NCBI GenBank assembly: GCA_016722065.1
Contig: JADKGX010000001.1
Coordinates: 806,001-870,000 of the forward strand
Origin: Planctomycetota bacterium
GTDB lineage: Bacteria > Planctomycetota > UBA8742 > UBA2392
Length of the DNA stretch: 64,000 nt
Direction: 5' to 3'
Part shown: piece after piece, positions 1-13,124 of the stretch
How the letters are laid out: every line of letters begins with the position of its first letter
Numbering within the stretch: the stretch's first letter is position 1
The notes under the pieces: generated by a model
What the model saw: the letters and a program-made list of their open reading frames with translations, nothing else
Databases searched by the model: none
Told to the model about the DNA's origin: nothing
Program-made: the position numbers and the translations under genes

Positions 1-1313
1 GCTCCCACTGTCACAAAGATGGGCTTTTCACCCGGGCTGTATTTGACGGCATTGGACAGCAAGTTCAGCAACACTTCGCGAATGGCGTCTTTATCAAACT
101 CGGCCGTGCTGGGCACGCCGGGCCGCACCTGTTTCTGCAGCCGGTCGCGCAACTTGGGCGCCTGGCCGCGAAAGAAGTTAATCGTGTCCACGACCACCTG
201 GGTCAGGTCATTGGGCTGAATGTTGTATTTCTTGACCTGGTTTTCGACCTTGCTGAAGCTCAATACGTGATCAATCAACCCGCCCAGGCGCTGGGTTTCC
301 GACATGATCGTGTCCAACCACTTCTGCACCATGGCAGGGTCCTTCACACGGCCCAGTTGCAGCGTCTCCACGTACATGCGGATGCTGGTCAGGGGCGTCT
401 TCAGTTCGTGCGTCACGTTGCTGACAAAGTCGACTTTCTTGCGCGCCTCGCTGGCCTCGCGCAAGATCATGTGCACCACCATAAGCGTAGCGCTGGCCAC
501 AATCGGCACGCACAGCACGGCAATCACGATGAAGATCGTGCTGAGCAGCGTTTCATCCTTATAGAACTGGCGGTTGGTGTCCACCTTCAGCACGACATAG
601 CGGTCAGGCAGCAGCGTGTCGTGGGCGGGCGCAAAGCCCAGGATTTCCTTGTCGCGCTGCTGGCGCGGGCTCCATTCAAAATCCGACCGGTCTACAAGCT
701 CGGTGCTTAACGCGTCGTTCTTGAGGTCAAACTCCTGCAGGTATTGCCGCACTACGCGGTCCATGACGCTGGCCTGCATTTCCCAGGCAATGAACCCGCC
801 CCCCCGGTTGTCGACATAAATGACAAACGTGCGATGGCGCACTTCGCCGTCGGTTTGCAGGTCCAGGGCCAGCGTTTCGCGCGATACGCCGGGCTGGCCC
901 CTGGCCTTGATGGCAGCCAGGGCTTCCTGCAGCCCCGGTGGTGGCACATGGCCGCGCGTGGCGTCGACACTCAAGCCATTTTCGGCGCGCCCGTCGGTGC
1001 CCACATAGGCCTTTGCGGCAATCGCGCGGGTGTAATCCAGAAAGTAGCGTTCGACTTCACCGCTTGCCCGGGCCACGTCTTGCGGCCCCGCGGGCGGGGC
1101 AATGGCCAGTTCATGCAGGCGTGTTTCGACCAGGATTTCGACGCCCTGGCGAACCGCATGCAACTGTTCGCGATAGCCCGAAGGCCGCAGCTCGATTTCA
1201 CGCAGGGCATAGGTGCCAAACAGGCCCATGATCACCGTTGGCGCGATGATCGCAAACACGGCCAGCGGATACAGCAGCCGGCGCTGGGTCCAGCGGCGTA
1301 CAGAAACGGCCAC
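1..1313 (-). CDS. Membrane sensor histidine kinase, 3' end outside window
   Basis: Sensor kinase of a two-component system, acting in the inner membrane. The visible 437 codons hold an N-terminal membrane helix at about residues 8-30, an extracytoplasmic sensor region of roughly 200 residues, a second helix near 240-265, then a dimerisation/phosphoacceptor domain with the H-box THELKTP (His about 302) and the start of the ATPase domain with an N-box (LLNLLSNAVKYS) at the left edge. The G-boxes and stop lie outside the window. I chose the GTG start because AGGAG lies 6 bases before it; an in-frame ATG 21 bases upstream has no such site. It is divergent from an ECF sigma gene, so the two may share a control region. 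No response regulator is visible next to it. The family is certain; the signal is unknown. Confidence 0.9.
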   Translation of the reverse strand, partial: MAVSVRRWTQRRLLYPLAVFAIIAPTVIMGLFGTYALREIELRPSGYREQLHAVRQGVEILVETRLHELAIAPPAGPQDVARASGEVERYFLDYTRAIAAKAYVGTDGRAENGLSVDATRGHVPPPGLQEALAAIKARGQPGVSRETLALDLQTDGEVRHRTFVIYVDNRGGGFIAWEMQASVMDRVVRQYLQEFDLKNDALSTELVDRSDFEWSPRQQRDKEILGFAPAHDTLLPDRYVVLKVDTNRQFYKDETLLSTIFIVIAVLCVPIVASATLMVVHMILREASEARKKVDFVSNVTHELKTPLTSIRMYVETLQLGRVKDPAMVQKWLDTIMSETQRLGGLIDHVLSFSKVENQVKKYNIQPNDLTQVVVDTINFFRGQAPKLRDRLQKQVRPGVPSTAEFDKDAIREVLLNLLSNAVKYSPGEKPIFVTVG

Positions 1314-1571
1314 AATCGACTCCTGCCCGCACATGCGAGCCAATTCCCAGTCTAGTGCAAATCGGGCGCAAATTGGCAGGTTTTCGGGCAAGCTTGCCAG
1401 GCCGCAGAAGCAGAAACAGGCCAATCGCGCACGGCGCCGGGGCTGCTGCCCCCTGCCAGCCTTTTTGCACTACCGCATGGCGCCATTGTGGGCGAGAATG
1501 TCTTCCGGGCCAGGGCAGTATGCGCGTACTTCAGGTATCCTGATGGTGCGCGAGAACATTGAGAGGCAGCA

Positions 1572-2201
1572 ATGGGTTTTCCATTTCGAGCCCCAAGGCA
1601 GGACCCGCCAAAGGCGGTTCCCGTGACCAAGGCTTCTCCGCGTCTGGAGCGCTTTGAGCGCTACGTGGAACGCTTCCGCGGCCCGATCTTTACCTACGTC
1701 AATCGCCTGGTACGTGACGAAGGCACAGCCGAAGACATCGCCCAGGAAACCTTCGTGCGCCTGTACCGCGAACTGGACAACATTCGCGACAACACCGCCA
1801 GCGCATGGCTGTACCGCGTGGCCCGCAACCTGGTCACCGACTTCGTGCGCAAGAAGCGCCCTGTAACCTTCACAGTACTCAAGGGCCGCCAGGACGACAC
1901 CGACGACGAAAATGCCGGCTTGCAGTTTGCCCACAAGGGCGCAGGCCCTGCGGCCGACGCCCAAAACCACGAGTTGCAGGCCATGATCCACCAGACCCTG
2001 GACGCCATGAGTGAAAAGTTTCGTGACGTCCTGGAACTGGTCGACATTCAGGGCCTCACACACGATGAAGCCGGCGACGTGCTGGGCTGCAGCGCCAAGA
2101 CGGTTTCGGCGCGGCTGGCCCGGGCGCGCGAGTTCTTCACCCATCGCTTGGCGCGTCACGTGGACATGGATGCCCACAAGGGCAACCGGCCGGGTGCCTA
2201 G
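1572..2201 (+). CDS. ECF-type RNA polymerase sigma factor
   Basis: Alternative sigma factor of the extracytoplasmic-function type, 209 aa. Region 2 is seen around residues 35-75 (FTYVNRLVRDEGTAEDIAQE, then FVRLYREL), and region 4 near the C-terminus (LTHDEAGDVLGCSAKTVSAR) has the usual helix-turn-helix pattern. The N-terminal 20 residues are extra and basic. The ATG follows GAGAGG at 5 bases, supporting this start over the GTG 17 codons in. The next gene, 91 bases downstream on the same strand, encodes a membrane protein with an anti-sigma-like layout, the usual partner of an ECF sigma. The regulon cannot be told from the sequence. Confidence 0.93.
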   Translation: MGFPFRAPRQDPPKAVPVTKASPRLERFERYVERFRGPIFTYVNRLVRDEGTAEDIAQETFVRLYRELDNIRDNTASAWLYRVARNLVTDFVRKKRPVTFTVLKGRQDDTDDENAGLQFAHKGAGPAADAQNHELQAMIHQTLDAMSEKFRDVLELVDIQGLTHDEAGDVLGCSAKTVSARLARAREFFTHRLARHVDMDAHKGNRPGA

Positions 2202-2292
2202 AACGCTGCGTTTTTTGTTGGCCCTTGGGCAGCTGTCGTGCGTAACAGGTCTGTAAACGGGCACCCTTATGCCCGCCTTCTAGGGCCGCTTG

Positions 2293-3471
2293 ATGCAACC
2301 TGACGAATACAAGCCGCTTCCCCCTGAAGCCCACGCCTTCCTTGACGGCACGCTGAACGCCGAACAAGAAGCCGACTTCCGGCGCCGCCTTGACCGCGAC
2401 GAATCACTGCGCACGCAAGTTGAAGGCGTGCGCGTGGCGCTTTCCATGCTGAAAGCCTTGCCCGTGAAGGACCCCGGGCCGGCCTTCAACCAGCGCGTGC
2501 TGGGTCGTGTGCGTGAATCAGAACTGATTGACCGCGCCCGACGCCGCATTGTCGGCGCCCGTGCCCCCCTGTGGCAGCACGTTGCCCAAGTTGCAGCCGG
2601 TGCGGTGGCTGCTGCCGTTGTTCTGGCGCTGGTTGCGCCAGACTGGCGTCGTGGCCCCGCCCCAGATAGCCCGGCCAACCCGCTGGTGGATGTCGTTGGC
2701 GCAGGCATGGTGGAACCCAACGAAGACGACCTGCTGCCCAACCTTGGTGAGCAAGTAGATCGCCTGCGAAAACTTTCCAGTCATGTGGATGCGCTTTCCG
2801 GCCTTGAAAAAGAATCGCAGCGCAAGCTGTTGCGGTTGGAACTTGATTACTCGGATCTGCAGCGGCGCAACTATTGGCTGGCGGGGCAGCTTTCGGGCCT
2901 GCCCGCAGAACGCCGCAAGGAGTACCACGTTTTTCTCGACAGCCTGGACGGCGCGCTGGATGCATTGGACCGCGAACTGACTGAAAGCGCCTCTGAGCGT
3001 CGGCCCGTGAACCTGGCCCAGGTCAGCCTTGCCTTGCGCGGCGTGAATACACCCAACCGCTTCAAGGGCCAGCCGCGCTTTTCCGTACGCCGCTTTGGCA
3101 CCGCGGCATCCGGCACAGAAGAAGGCACGCGCCGGGTCAGTTCACCCGTCGCTGGCGACCCCGAACTGGAGTCCTACGCCAGCGTGCGAGAGGCCGTCTA
3201 CAGCAACGATCTGGAACGCATCTTGGCAGCCTGCGACGCCTACAGCGGCGAATTGGGTCCTTACAAGGCCGGCCACTTCGCCAAGCTGTCGGAAATCACG
3301 GCTGTCATCACACTGCTGCACCTGGGCCGGGTTACCGACGCTGCGGCGCGCTATGAACTGCTGCTGGACAGGCTCAAGCCTGAAGACGCGGCCCTGTTGG
3401 GCAGCCAGTTCCTGACCGAAGAAACCCGCCAGCTTCAGGCCGCACGCAAAGATCTGCACCGCGACGAGTAA
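2293..3471 (+). CDS. Membrane-anchored anti-sigma-like protein
   Basis: Probable partner of the ECF sigma encoded just upstream. The 392 aa protein has a cytoplasmic N-terminus of about 90 residues whose start (YKPLPPEAHAFLDGTLNAEQ) resembles the helical zinc-finger-type anti-sigma domain, but the His/Cys zinc ligands are absent. One membrane helix follows at about 93-113 (Ala/Val-rich). The rest is outside, with a heptad-like stretch at about 140-200 and a C-terminal helical domain. A TTG immediately precedes the ATG; I take the ATG. A strong hairpin lies 21 bases after the stop. The role as anti-sigma factor is inferred from position and layout, not from a conserved catalytic motif. Confidence 0.7.
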   Translation: MQPDEYKPLPPEAHAFLDGTLNAEQEADFRRRLDRDESLRTQVEGVRVALSMLKALPVKDPGPAFNQRVLGRVRESELIDRARRRIVGARAPLWQHVAQVAAGAVAAAVVLALVAPDWRRGPAPDSPANPLVDVVGAGMVEPNEDDLLPNLGEQVDRLRKLSSHVDALSGLEKESQRKLLRLELDYSDLQRRNYWLAGQLSGLPAERRKEYHVFLDSLDGALDALDRELTESASERRPVNLAQVSLALRGVNTPNRFKGQPRFSVRRFGTAASGTEEGTRRVSSPVAGDPELESYASVREAVYSNDLERILAACDAYSGELGPYKAGHFAKLSEITAVITLLHLGRVTDAAARYELLLDRLKPEDAALLGSQFLTEETRQLQAARKDLHRDE

Positions 3472-3492
3472 GCGAGCTGGCAGGCAGTACCT

Positions 3493-3524
3493 GGCCTCGC
3501 CGATCTCGGCGAGGCCGCTTTGTT
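3493..3524 (+). terminator. Intrinsic terminator after the sigma/anti-sigma pair
   Basis: A perfect 9-base stem, GGCCTCGCC paired with GGCGAGGCC, with a 6-base loop, is followed by GCTTTGTTG. It sits 21 bases after the stop of the anti-sigma-like gene and before the next small gene. Confidence 0.75.
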
Positions 3525-3595
3525 GTACCAGCCCATGTCTGCAAAAGTGGAACCCAAGGCGCTGGGGGCGGGGTTATACTTGGGGCAGGCAATCC

Positions 3596-3997
3596 ATGCG
3601 GCTACGCGACACCACTTTCAGCAGGGCATCAGATCCGCCATCGAAGGCGGTCTACGCTGGCCCCTATGTCTATCCGCCTTACGCCACCTGGCTGCGCCCG
3701 ACTGCCGGCGCAGAGCTGGCAAGGCACCTGCCAGTGCGCCGGCATGCTGGCTCGCGCGTGGTGTTTGCGCTTGCCGTTTTGTCTATGGTGATGGTGGTGT
3801 GGCTTGCGCAAGCCATGAGCATGCCATGCGGCGCCAAGGACCAACCGCCGCCAGAACGCGCTCAGCCGACCCCGCCGGCACGTACCAGTGCCATCCCGCC
3901 GCTGCGCTACGGCCCGGCACCGCAAATCGTGGCTGAGCCCGACCCGACCAAGCCGTCGCAGGGTCGCTATCCGGACCATCGCCAGGCCGTCAAGTAG
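3596..3997 (+). CDS. Small single-pass membrane protein, unknown function
   Basis: I do not recognise a family. The 133 aa product has a Tyr/Pro-rich N-terminal part (VYAGPYVYPPYATW), one membrane helix at about residues 54-73, and a proline-rich tail of about 55 residues with many Pro, Ala and Gln. The tail would lie outside the cytoplasm if the basic N-terminal flank (VRRHAGSR) stays inside. GGGGCAGG lies 5 bases before the ATG as a modest ribosome site. Codon choice (C/G-rich third positions) is like that of neighbours and better than in the other open frames here. It stands alone between a terminator and a convergent STAS gene. Confidence 0.6.
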   Translation: MRLRDTTFSRASDPPSKAVYAGPYVYPPYATWLRPTAGAELARHLPVRRHAGSRVVFALAVLSMVMVVWLAQAMSMPCGAKDQPPPERAQPTPPARTSAIPPLRYGPAPQIVAEPDPTKPSQGRYPDHRQAVK

Positions 3998-4018
3998 GCA
4001 GGACGACCTACGCCATGC

Positions 4019-4867
4019 CTAGATGTACTGGTAATAGAACTCGTCCTGCCGCTCGTGGCCCTGCTTGGCCATCTGGTTCCAACTGGTGTCGATTTTCAGC
4101 AGGGTTTCGAACTGGCCATGGTGGCCGCGATCGCGAAATGCCAGGCGCTCAGTGACGATGCCTGCGGGTTCGTCGCTGGCCAGCAGTTCCAGGCTGACAA
4201 AATCAAAGCCCTTGCCGCGGTACCACTGGTGCAGTTTGTAGATGGAATCAAAGGTCGAATGCGTGGCGCTGCAGCCGCACATGTGCCGGCGTTCCAGCAC
4301 AAACGATGCAGCGGTAAGCTCTTTTATCGATTCGGCGGACTCGCCGTTCTTGACCGCCATGGTGCTGGCCCGGGCGATTGTCTTGCGCGGATGGCCGGCC
4401 AGGTTTACCGGGCTGGTTGGGCTTAACTCTCTTCCCATCAGAAAGGACTGCACGTTGCCGCCAGCATAAACGTCGATGCGCCCCTTGGGCTCGGGCACAA
4501 AAGGCGGCACAAAGGGCACCAGTTCGCTTTCAAAGGTTCCATCGCTGTAGCTGCTCAAGACACTGCCCTGCAGCAGCCTGTTGGCCCCGTAAATGTCCAG
4601 GTAGCTGCGCACGACCGGGGGCGGCTCGCAAAGCGCCACTTCAAAGCCCTGTTTTCGCACGCGATCAACCATGTCCACCAGTGTGGCCACGGCCGCGGAA
4701 TCCAGGCGCTTTACCTGGTGAAGGTGCAGTATGCGGTGGCCCTTGAAGGCGTCCAATTGCGCGTCTTCCACCAGGCGCTGCAATTGAACAATGCCGGCGG
4801 TACCCAGATCGGGCGGCAGGGTTACTACGATGCCGCGAAAATCCTTGGGAATGACCAGTTCGCTCAT
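4019..4867 (-). CDS. STAS-domain protein with unknown C-terminal domain
   Basis: The first 105 residues have the pattern of a STAS domain, as in anti-sigma factor antagonists (VVTLPPDLGTAGIVQLQRLV, then HLHQVKRLDSAAVATLVD). The Ser/Ala of DSAAVATL is at the position where SpoIIAA-type proteins are phosphorylated. Residues 110-282 match nothing I recognise; they include a cysteine pair (RRHMCGCSATHS) and an aromatic, charged end (DEFYYQYI). AGGAG lies 6 bases before the ATG. The gene is 74 bases downstream of the Na/Pi cotransporter gene on the same strand and may be co-transcribed. A partner-switch regulatory role is inference; no cognate kinase gene is adjacent. Confidence 0.75.
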   Translation of the reverse strand: MSELVIPKDFRGIVVTLPPDLGTAGIVQLQRLVEDAQLDAFKGHRILHLHQVKRLDSAAVATLVDMVDRVRKQGFEVALCEPPPVVRSYLDIYGANRLLQGSVLSSYSDGTFESELVPFVPPFVPEPKGRIDVYAGGNVQSFLMGRELSPTSPVNLAGHPRKTIARASTMAVKNGESAESIKELTAASFVLERRHMCGCSATHSTFDSIYKLHQWYRGKGFDFVSLELLASDEPAGIVTERLAFRDRGHHGQFETLLKIDTSWNQMAKQGHERQDEFYYQYI

Positions 4868-4941
4868 GACAACTCCTGGCAGGGGCCATAGCTAACCAAC
4901 AGCAGCGCCCAAGGTATTGATTCCCGTGGTTTTGGGGCGGC

Positions 4942-6753
4942 CTACGGGCGACCGGCCGGAATCACTTCGTCGCGTTCGATGCGTTCCGAATCGCCGTTGT
5001 CGCGGTCCATGTTGCGAAGTGCTTCTCGGCGCTGTTCCCAGCGACCCACCCGCGCATCCAGAATGTTCACGGTGTGGTTCTTGATGCGCAACAGGGCCGT
5101 CACAATATCGCTGTAGGCAATGCCCGCCAAAGCGTCACAGGACCCGTCACGCACGCGCGCAAGGTGGCCGTCGCGGGCGCGTTCACAGGCCAGTGCAATC
5201 GCGTCGGCCTTCAAGATCAATGCGCGTACGTCCGGGTCCTGGTTATCGGCCCGAGCGTGTTCCTTGCTGAATCGCAGTGCTGCGGCCAAGAATTCTTCCA
5301 GTTGGGCGATCAGGCCTTTCAAATCGTTGCGGGCGGCGTCGGTCAACTTCAGCTTCTCGCGCAGCAGGCGGCTTTTGTAATGCACCACGCGCTGGCAGTA
5401 ATCGAGAATGCTTTCGATTTCATCGCTGATACGGATCAGCGCATAGCCGCGGGTGGCTTGTTCCTGTGTCACTACGGCCTGCATGACCTCGGTCAGGAAC
5501 AGTGTCACTTCCATCTGGATGTTGTCGGTGATCTGTTCCAGGTGTGCCACACGTTTGCCCTGGTCCAGCAGCTCTTCATCGGCCTGCAGGTATTCCACGG
5601 CCTTTGCGTAACCCTCAATGGCCAGGTTGCCCATCAGCTCGACTTCGCCTTCCGCTTCCTCCAGGGCCAGTTCGGGCGACACCGTCGACAGGTTCCCCAG
5701 CAGCTTCAGGCGGCGCTTCTGGCCCGCGCCCTTTTCTTTGCGCATCCACGTAACCAGCTTTACCAACTGGGTCATGAAGGGCAGAAACAGCAGGGTGTTG
5801 AAGATGTTGAAGCCGGAATGTGTGGCGGCAATCTTCATGGCCACCAGCGGGTCTACGCCCTTGACCGCATCGCCTGCCTTGACCGCAAACAATCCTGTAA
5901 CCGACGCCGGGGCGTTCTCAATGAACCAGTCTACGCCCTGAATGTACCAGGGAAACACGACCACCATGTAACACACGCCGATCACGTTGAAGGCCGAGTG
6001 TGCTGTCGCCGCGCGCTTGGCGTTTACGTTGCCGCCAATGCTGGCCAGCAGCGCAGTGATCGTGGTGCCAATGTTTTCACCCAGTACCAGGGCCGCTGCG
6101 GTTTGAAACGGAATCACGCCCGTCACAGCCAGCGCCACGGTAATGCCCAGCATGGCAGAGCTGCTTTGCACAATGAACGTCAGAACGCAACCCACGCCCA
6201 CGCAGGCCAGCACCGACAGAAACGACTTGCCATCAAAGATCGTCAGCTGCCGGATGAACTCCGGGTGGTGCGAAAGCGGCTTGAAACCGCCACTCATGAA
6301 TTCAAGACCCAGAAACACCAGCCCCAGTGCGATCAGCATTTTGCCAAGCGCGCGCGGTACCTGTTTGCGCCCGAACAGGTACGGCACAAAACCGACCCCA
6401 ATGAAAACCAGCCCGTATTTGCCGATCTGGATGGCAATGATCCAGCCCGTGATGGTGGTGCCGATGTTGGCGCCCATGATGACGCCAACGGCCTGGGCCA
6501 GGGTCATCAAGCCAGCGTTCACAAAGCCAACCACCATTACCGTGGTTACGCTGCTGGATTGAATGATCGTGGTGACGATTACGCCCACGCCCACGGCCAT
6601 CAGGCGGTTGCTGGTCAGCCAGCCGATCACGCGGCGAATGAAGTCGCTGGCGACAGTCTGCAATGCCTCGCTGAGCATCATCATGCCCACAAGGAACACG
6701 CCAAGGCCGCCAATGACCTTGTAAGCAAGCTCAAACCACTCAGAGGCTTCCAT
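4942..6753 (-). CDS. Na/Pi cotransporter family protein with PhoU-like C-terminus
   Basis: Inner-membrane protein of the Na+/phosphate cotransporter II family (PF02690, YjbB/NptA-like), 603 aa. Two inverted copies of the family repeat are visible: QSSSVTT (Gln about 65) with GANIGTT, and QSSSAM with GENIGTT. About eight or nine hydrophobic segments fill residues 1-330. Residues 360-590 are a soluble helical region like PhoU, with a coiled-coil character, as is usual in the long form of this family. Known members move phosphate with sodium or, in E. coli YjbB, export phosphate; direction cannot be read here. The start has only AAGG 6 bases upstream. A STAS gene follows on the same strand. A long open frame on the opposite strand is a shadow. 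Confidence 0.92.
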   Translation of the reverse strand: MEASEWFELAYKVIGGLGVFLVGMMMLSEALQTVASDFIRRVIGWLTSNRLMAVGVGVIVTTIIQSSSVTTVMVVGFVNAGLMTLAQAVGVIMGANIGTTITGWIIAIQIGKYGLVFIGVGFVPYLFGRKQVPRALGKMLIALGLVFLGLEFMSGGFKPLSHHPEFIRQLTIFDGKSFLSVLACVGVGCVLTFIVQSSSAMLGITVALAVTGVIPFQTAAALVLGENIGTTITALLASIGGNVNAKRAATAHSAFNVIGVCYMVVVFPWYIQGVDWFIENAPASVTGLFAVKAGDAVKGVDPLVAMKIAATHSGFNIFNTLLFLPFMTQLVKLVTWMRKEKGAGQKRRLKLLGNLSTVSPELALEEAEGEVELMGNLAIEGYAKAVEYLQADEELLDQGKRVAHLEQITDNIQMEVTLFLTEVMQAVVTQEQATRGYALIRISDEIESILDYCQRVVHYKSRLLREKLKLTDAARNDLKGLIAQLEEFLAAALRFSKEHARADNQDPDVRALILKADAIALACERARDGHLARVRDGSCDALAGIAYSDIVTALLRIKNHTVNILDARVGRWEQRREALRNMDRDNGDSERIERDEVIPAGRP

Positions 6754-6918
6754 GAAGAACCTTGAATCCTGTGGGCGGCACCTTAGCGGGGGCGATCTTT
6801 AAGATCGAGTCAAGAAACGGTAAAGAAGCCAAACCCCGCATGTGGCCGCATGCGGCGGGGTGTGCCGGCCCAAGGGGTATCCCTGACGGTCATCCCTACT
6901 AAGATGCCCCACCGGTTT

Positions 6919-11328
<4,410 letters not shown>

Positions 11329-11355
11329 GGCAACGCGAGCCCGCCCGGGGGCGCG

Positions 11356-12435
11356 TCAATCGCCCAGAATGTGGCAGGCCGAAGTCTTGATGATCACATG
11401 CACAGCCTGGCCGGTTTCCAGTTTCAACTCCTGCGCCGCTGACGGCGTGATGCGCGCGCACAAGGGCGTACTGCCTGCCTTCAAGCCAACAAGGACTTCA
11501 TGGCCGACACTGTCGATGCGCGTCACCTGGGCGGCCAAAGCATTGCGCGCCGAGATGCCGGGGGGCGCAGCCAGGCACAACAGCACTTCATCGGCATAGA
11601 TTCCCACCGCCACCGTGCCACCGGCACGCACTGCGCACAACGGCACGGCCAGTTCCAGGCTGGCACCACAATCGACCAGGGATACGCCCCCTGGTTCGTC
11701 GTGGCGCAGCAGCTTGAGGCGCAGCAGGTTGTCCACGCCCACCAACTTGGCCACGCCCAGCGCGCGCGGCCGGGCCAGTACACTGACTGGCGCCCCTTGG
11801 GCTACGATTTTGCCTTCTTCCAGCACGACACAGTCGTCGGCAATGGCCATCAGTTCGCCGGCCTTGTGAGTCACGCAGACCATCGGCACGCCCAGTTCCT
11901 GTTTCACGCGCAGCAGCAGCGACAACACGTCGCGGGCCAGGTCGGCGTCCAGGGCGCTGGTGGGTTCGTCCAGCAGCAGCAGTTCGGGGCGGCTCAACAG
12001 GGCGCGACCAAGGGCGACGCGCTGTTTTTCGCCGCCGGAAAGATTGGCCACCGGCCGGTCCAGCAAGGCTTCCAGCCGCAGCACCTCGCGCAGCCGCAGG
12101 CCCAGGTCGCCCTCCAGTGCACCACGCGCGCCAGGCGCGTAGGTAAGGTTGCCGCGCACACTCAAGTGCGGAAACAGCAACGGGTCCTGGGTCACCACGG
12201 CAACCTGTCTGCGCTGCGGCGGTACCCAGACTCCACCTGGGCGGCGGCAGACACGGCGGGTGCGCACAGAAATGTCGGCCTGGCGGGGTTTGATCAGCCC
12301 GGCAATGCAGTGCAGCAGCGTGGACTTGCCGCTTCCTGATGCGCCAAACACCCCAAGCACCGGGCCGGCAGACTCCAACTTCACGTCCAGCGTGAACTTG
12401 CCCAGGCGGTGCTGTATGCGGGCTTCCAGAATCAC
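11356..12435 (-). CDS. modC: Molybdate ABC transporter ATP-binding protein ModC
   Basis: Cytoplasmic ATPase of the molybdate importer, 359 aa. Walker A GASGSGKST, signature LSGGEKQRVALGRAL and Walker B LLLLDEPTSALDADL are all intact. The last 130 residues form the molybdate-binding Mop/TOBE region, ending VIIKTSACHILGD. The start is GTG, overlapping the modB stop as GTGA, with GGAGG 8 bases upstream inside modB; this points to translational coupling. A longer frame open upstream reads through modB in the wrong frame and is not coding. It is the last gene of modABC and converges on the kinase gene, with only 27 bases between stops. Tungstate import is a possible alternative role. Confidence 0.93.
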   Translation of the reverse strand: MILEARIQHRLGKFTLDVKLESAGPVLGVFGASGSGKSTLLHCIAGLIKPRQADISVRTRRVCRRPGGVWVPPQRRQVAVVTQDPLLFPHLSVRGNLTYAPGARGALEGDLGLRLREVLRLEALLDRPVANLSGGEKQRVALGRALLSRPELLLLDEPTSALDADLARDVLSLLLRVKQELGVPMVCVTHKAGELMAIADDCVVLEEGKIVAQGAPVSVLARPRALGVAKLVGVDNLLRLKLLRHDEPGGVSLVDCGASLELAVPLCAVRAGGTVAVGIYADEVLLCLAAPPGISARNALAAQVTRIDSVGHEVLVGLKAGSTPLCARITPSAAQELKLETGQAVHVIIKTSACHILGD

Positions 12436-13124
12436 TTCTGGTCCTCCATGCGGCGGCGCTGGCGCTGCTGCAACCAGGCCGCGGCCATCAACGCAACCAG
12501 GGAAATCAGCACGCTGACCAGCACCAGCCGGCCTGCCGCCGCTTCGCCATCCACGGCATACAAGTGGCCATACACTGCCAGCGGAATGGTGCGGGTTGTG
12601 CCTTCTATGTCGCCCGCAAGCACAATCGTCGCTCCGAACTCGCCCAGCGCCCGGGCAAAGGAAAGCACGGCACCACTCAAAATGCCGGGCAGGCACAGCG
12701 GCAAGTTTACTCGCAAAAACGTCTGAAGGCGCGACCGGCCAAGGCTGCGCGAGACACTTTCCAGCCGCTGGTCCATGCCAAGAATGCTCAAGCGAATGCT
12801 TTCCACCAACAGGGGAAAGCCCACCACGGCGGCAGCCACCACACAGGCCGTGGTGGAAAACGCGATGCGCAGGCCCGTGATGCTTTCCAGCGAGGCGCCA
12901 AGCCAGCTTTTGCGCCCAAGCAGCATCAACAGCAAGTAGCCCGTTACAACCGGCGGCAGCACTAGCGGCAGCATGGTGATGCCCTGGGCCAGCGCGCGCA
13001 GCGGATGGTTCCAGCGGGCAAACAACCAGCCCAGCAGGATGCCCGGCACCAGCGAAACGCCCACGCTGATCGCCCCTACCAGCAGGGTCAATCGAATCAC
13101 GGGCCAATCGGCGGGGTCGAACAA
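12432..13124 (-). CDS. modB: Molybdate ABC transporter permease ModB
   Basis: Inner-membrane channel of the molybdate importer, 230 aa, close to the usual 225-230. It has about five hydrophobic segments and the permease EAA-type loop (SRSLGRSRLQTFLRVNLPLC), followed by GILSGAVLSFARALGEFGA, a stretch typical of ModB. The start is TTG directly after the modA stop (TAG-TTG, no gap), with GGAG 5 bases before it inside the end of modA. It overlaps modC by 4 bases. The three genes are clearly one transcript. Confidence 0.93.
   Translation of the reverse strand: MFDPADWPVIRLTLLVGAISVGVSLVPGILLGWLFARWNHPLRALAQGITMLPLVLPPVVTGYLLLMLLGRKSWLGASLESITGLRIAFSTTACVVAAAVVGFPLLVESIRLSILGMDQRLESVSRSLGRSRLQTFLRVNLPLCLPGILSGAVLSFARALGEFGATIVLAGDIEGTTRTIPLAVYGHLYAVDGEAAAGRLVLVSVLISLVALMAAAWLQQRQRRRMEDQK

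Noticed and set aside
5074..6765. 563-codon open frame on the plus strand
   Set aside because: Antisense to the Na/Pi cotransporter; His/Gln-rich shadow of GC-rich codons, no family pattern.
6834..6860. Hairpin CCCCGC...GCGGGG near the kinase gene start as a terminator
   Set aside because: It lies between two divergent genes, with no gene ending there and no T-tract.
12436..13107. N-terminal extension of modC to 583 residues
   Set aside because: It reads modB in the wrong frame; the GTG overlapping the modB stop with GGAGG before it is the real start.
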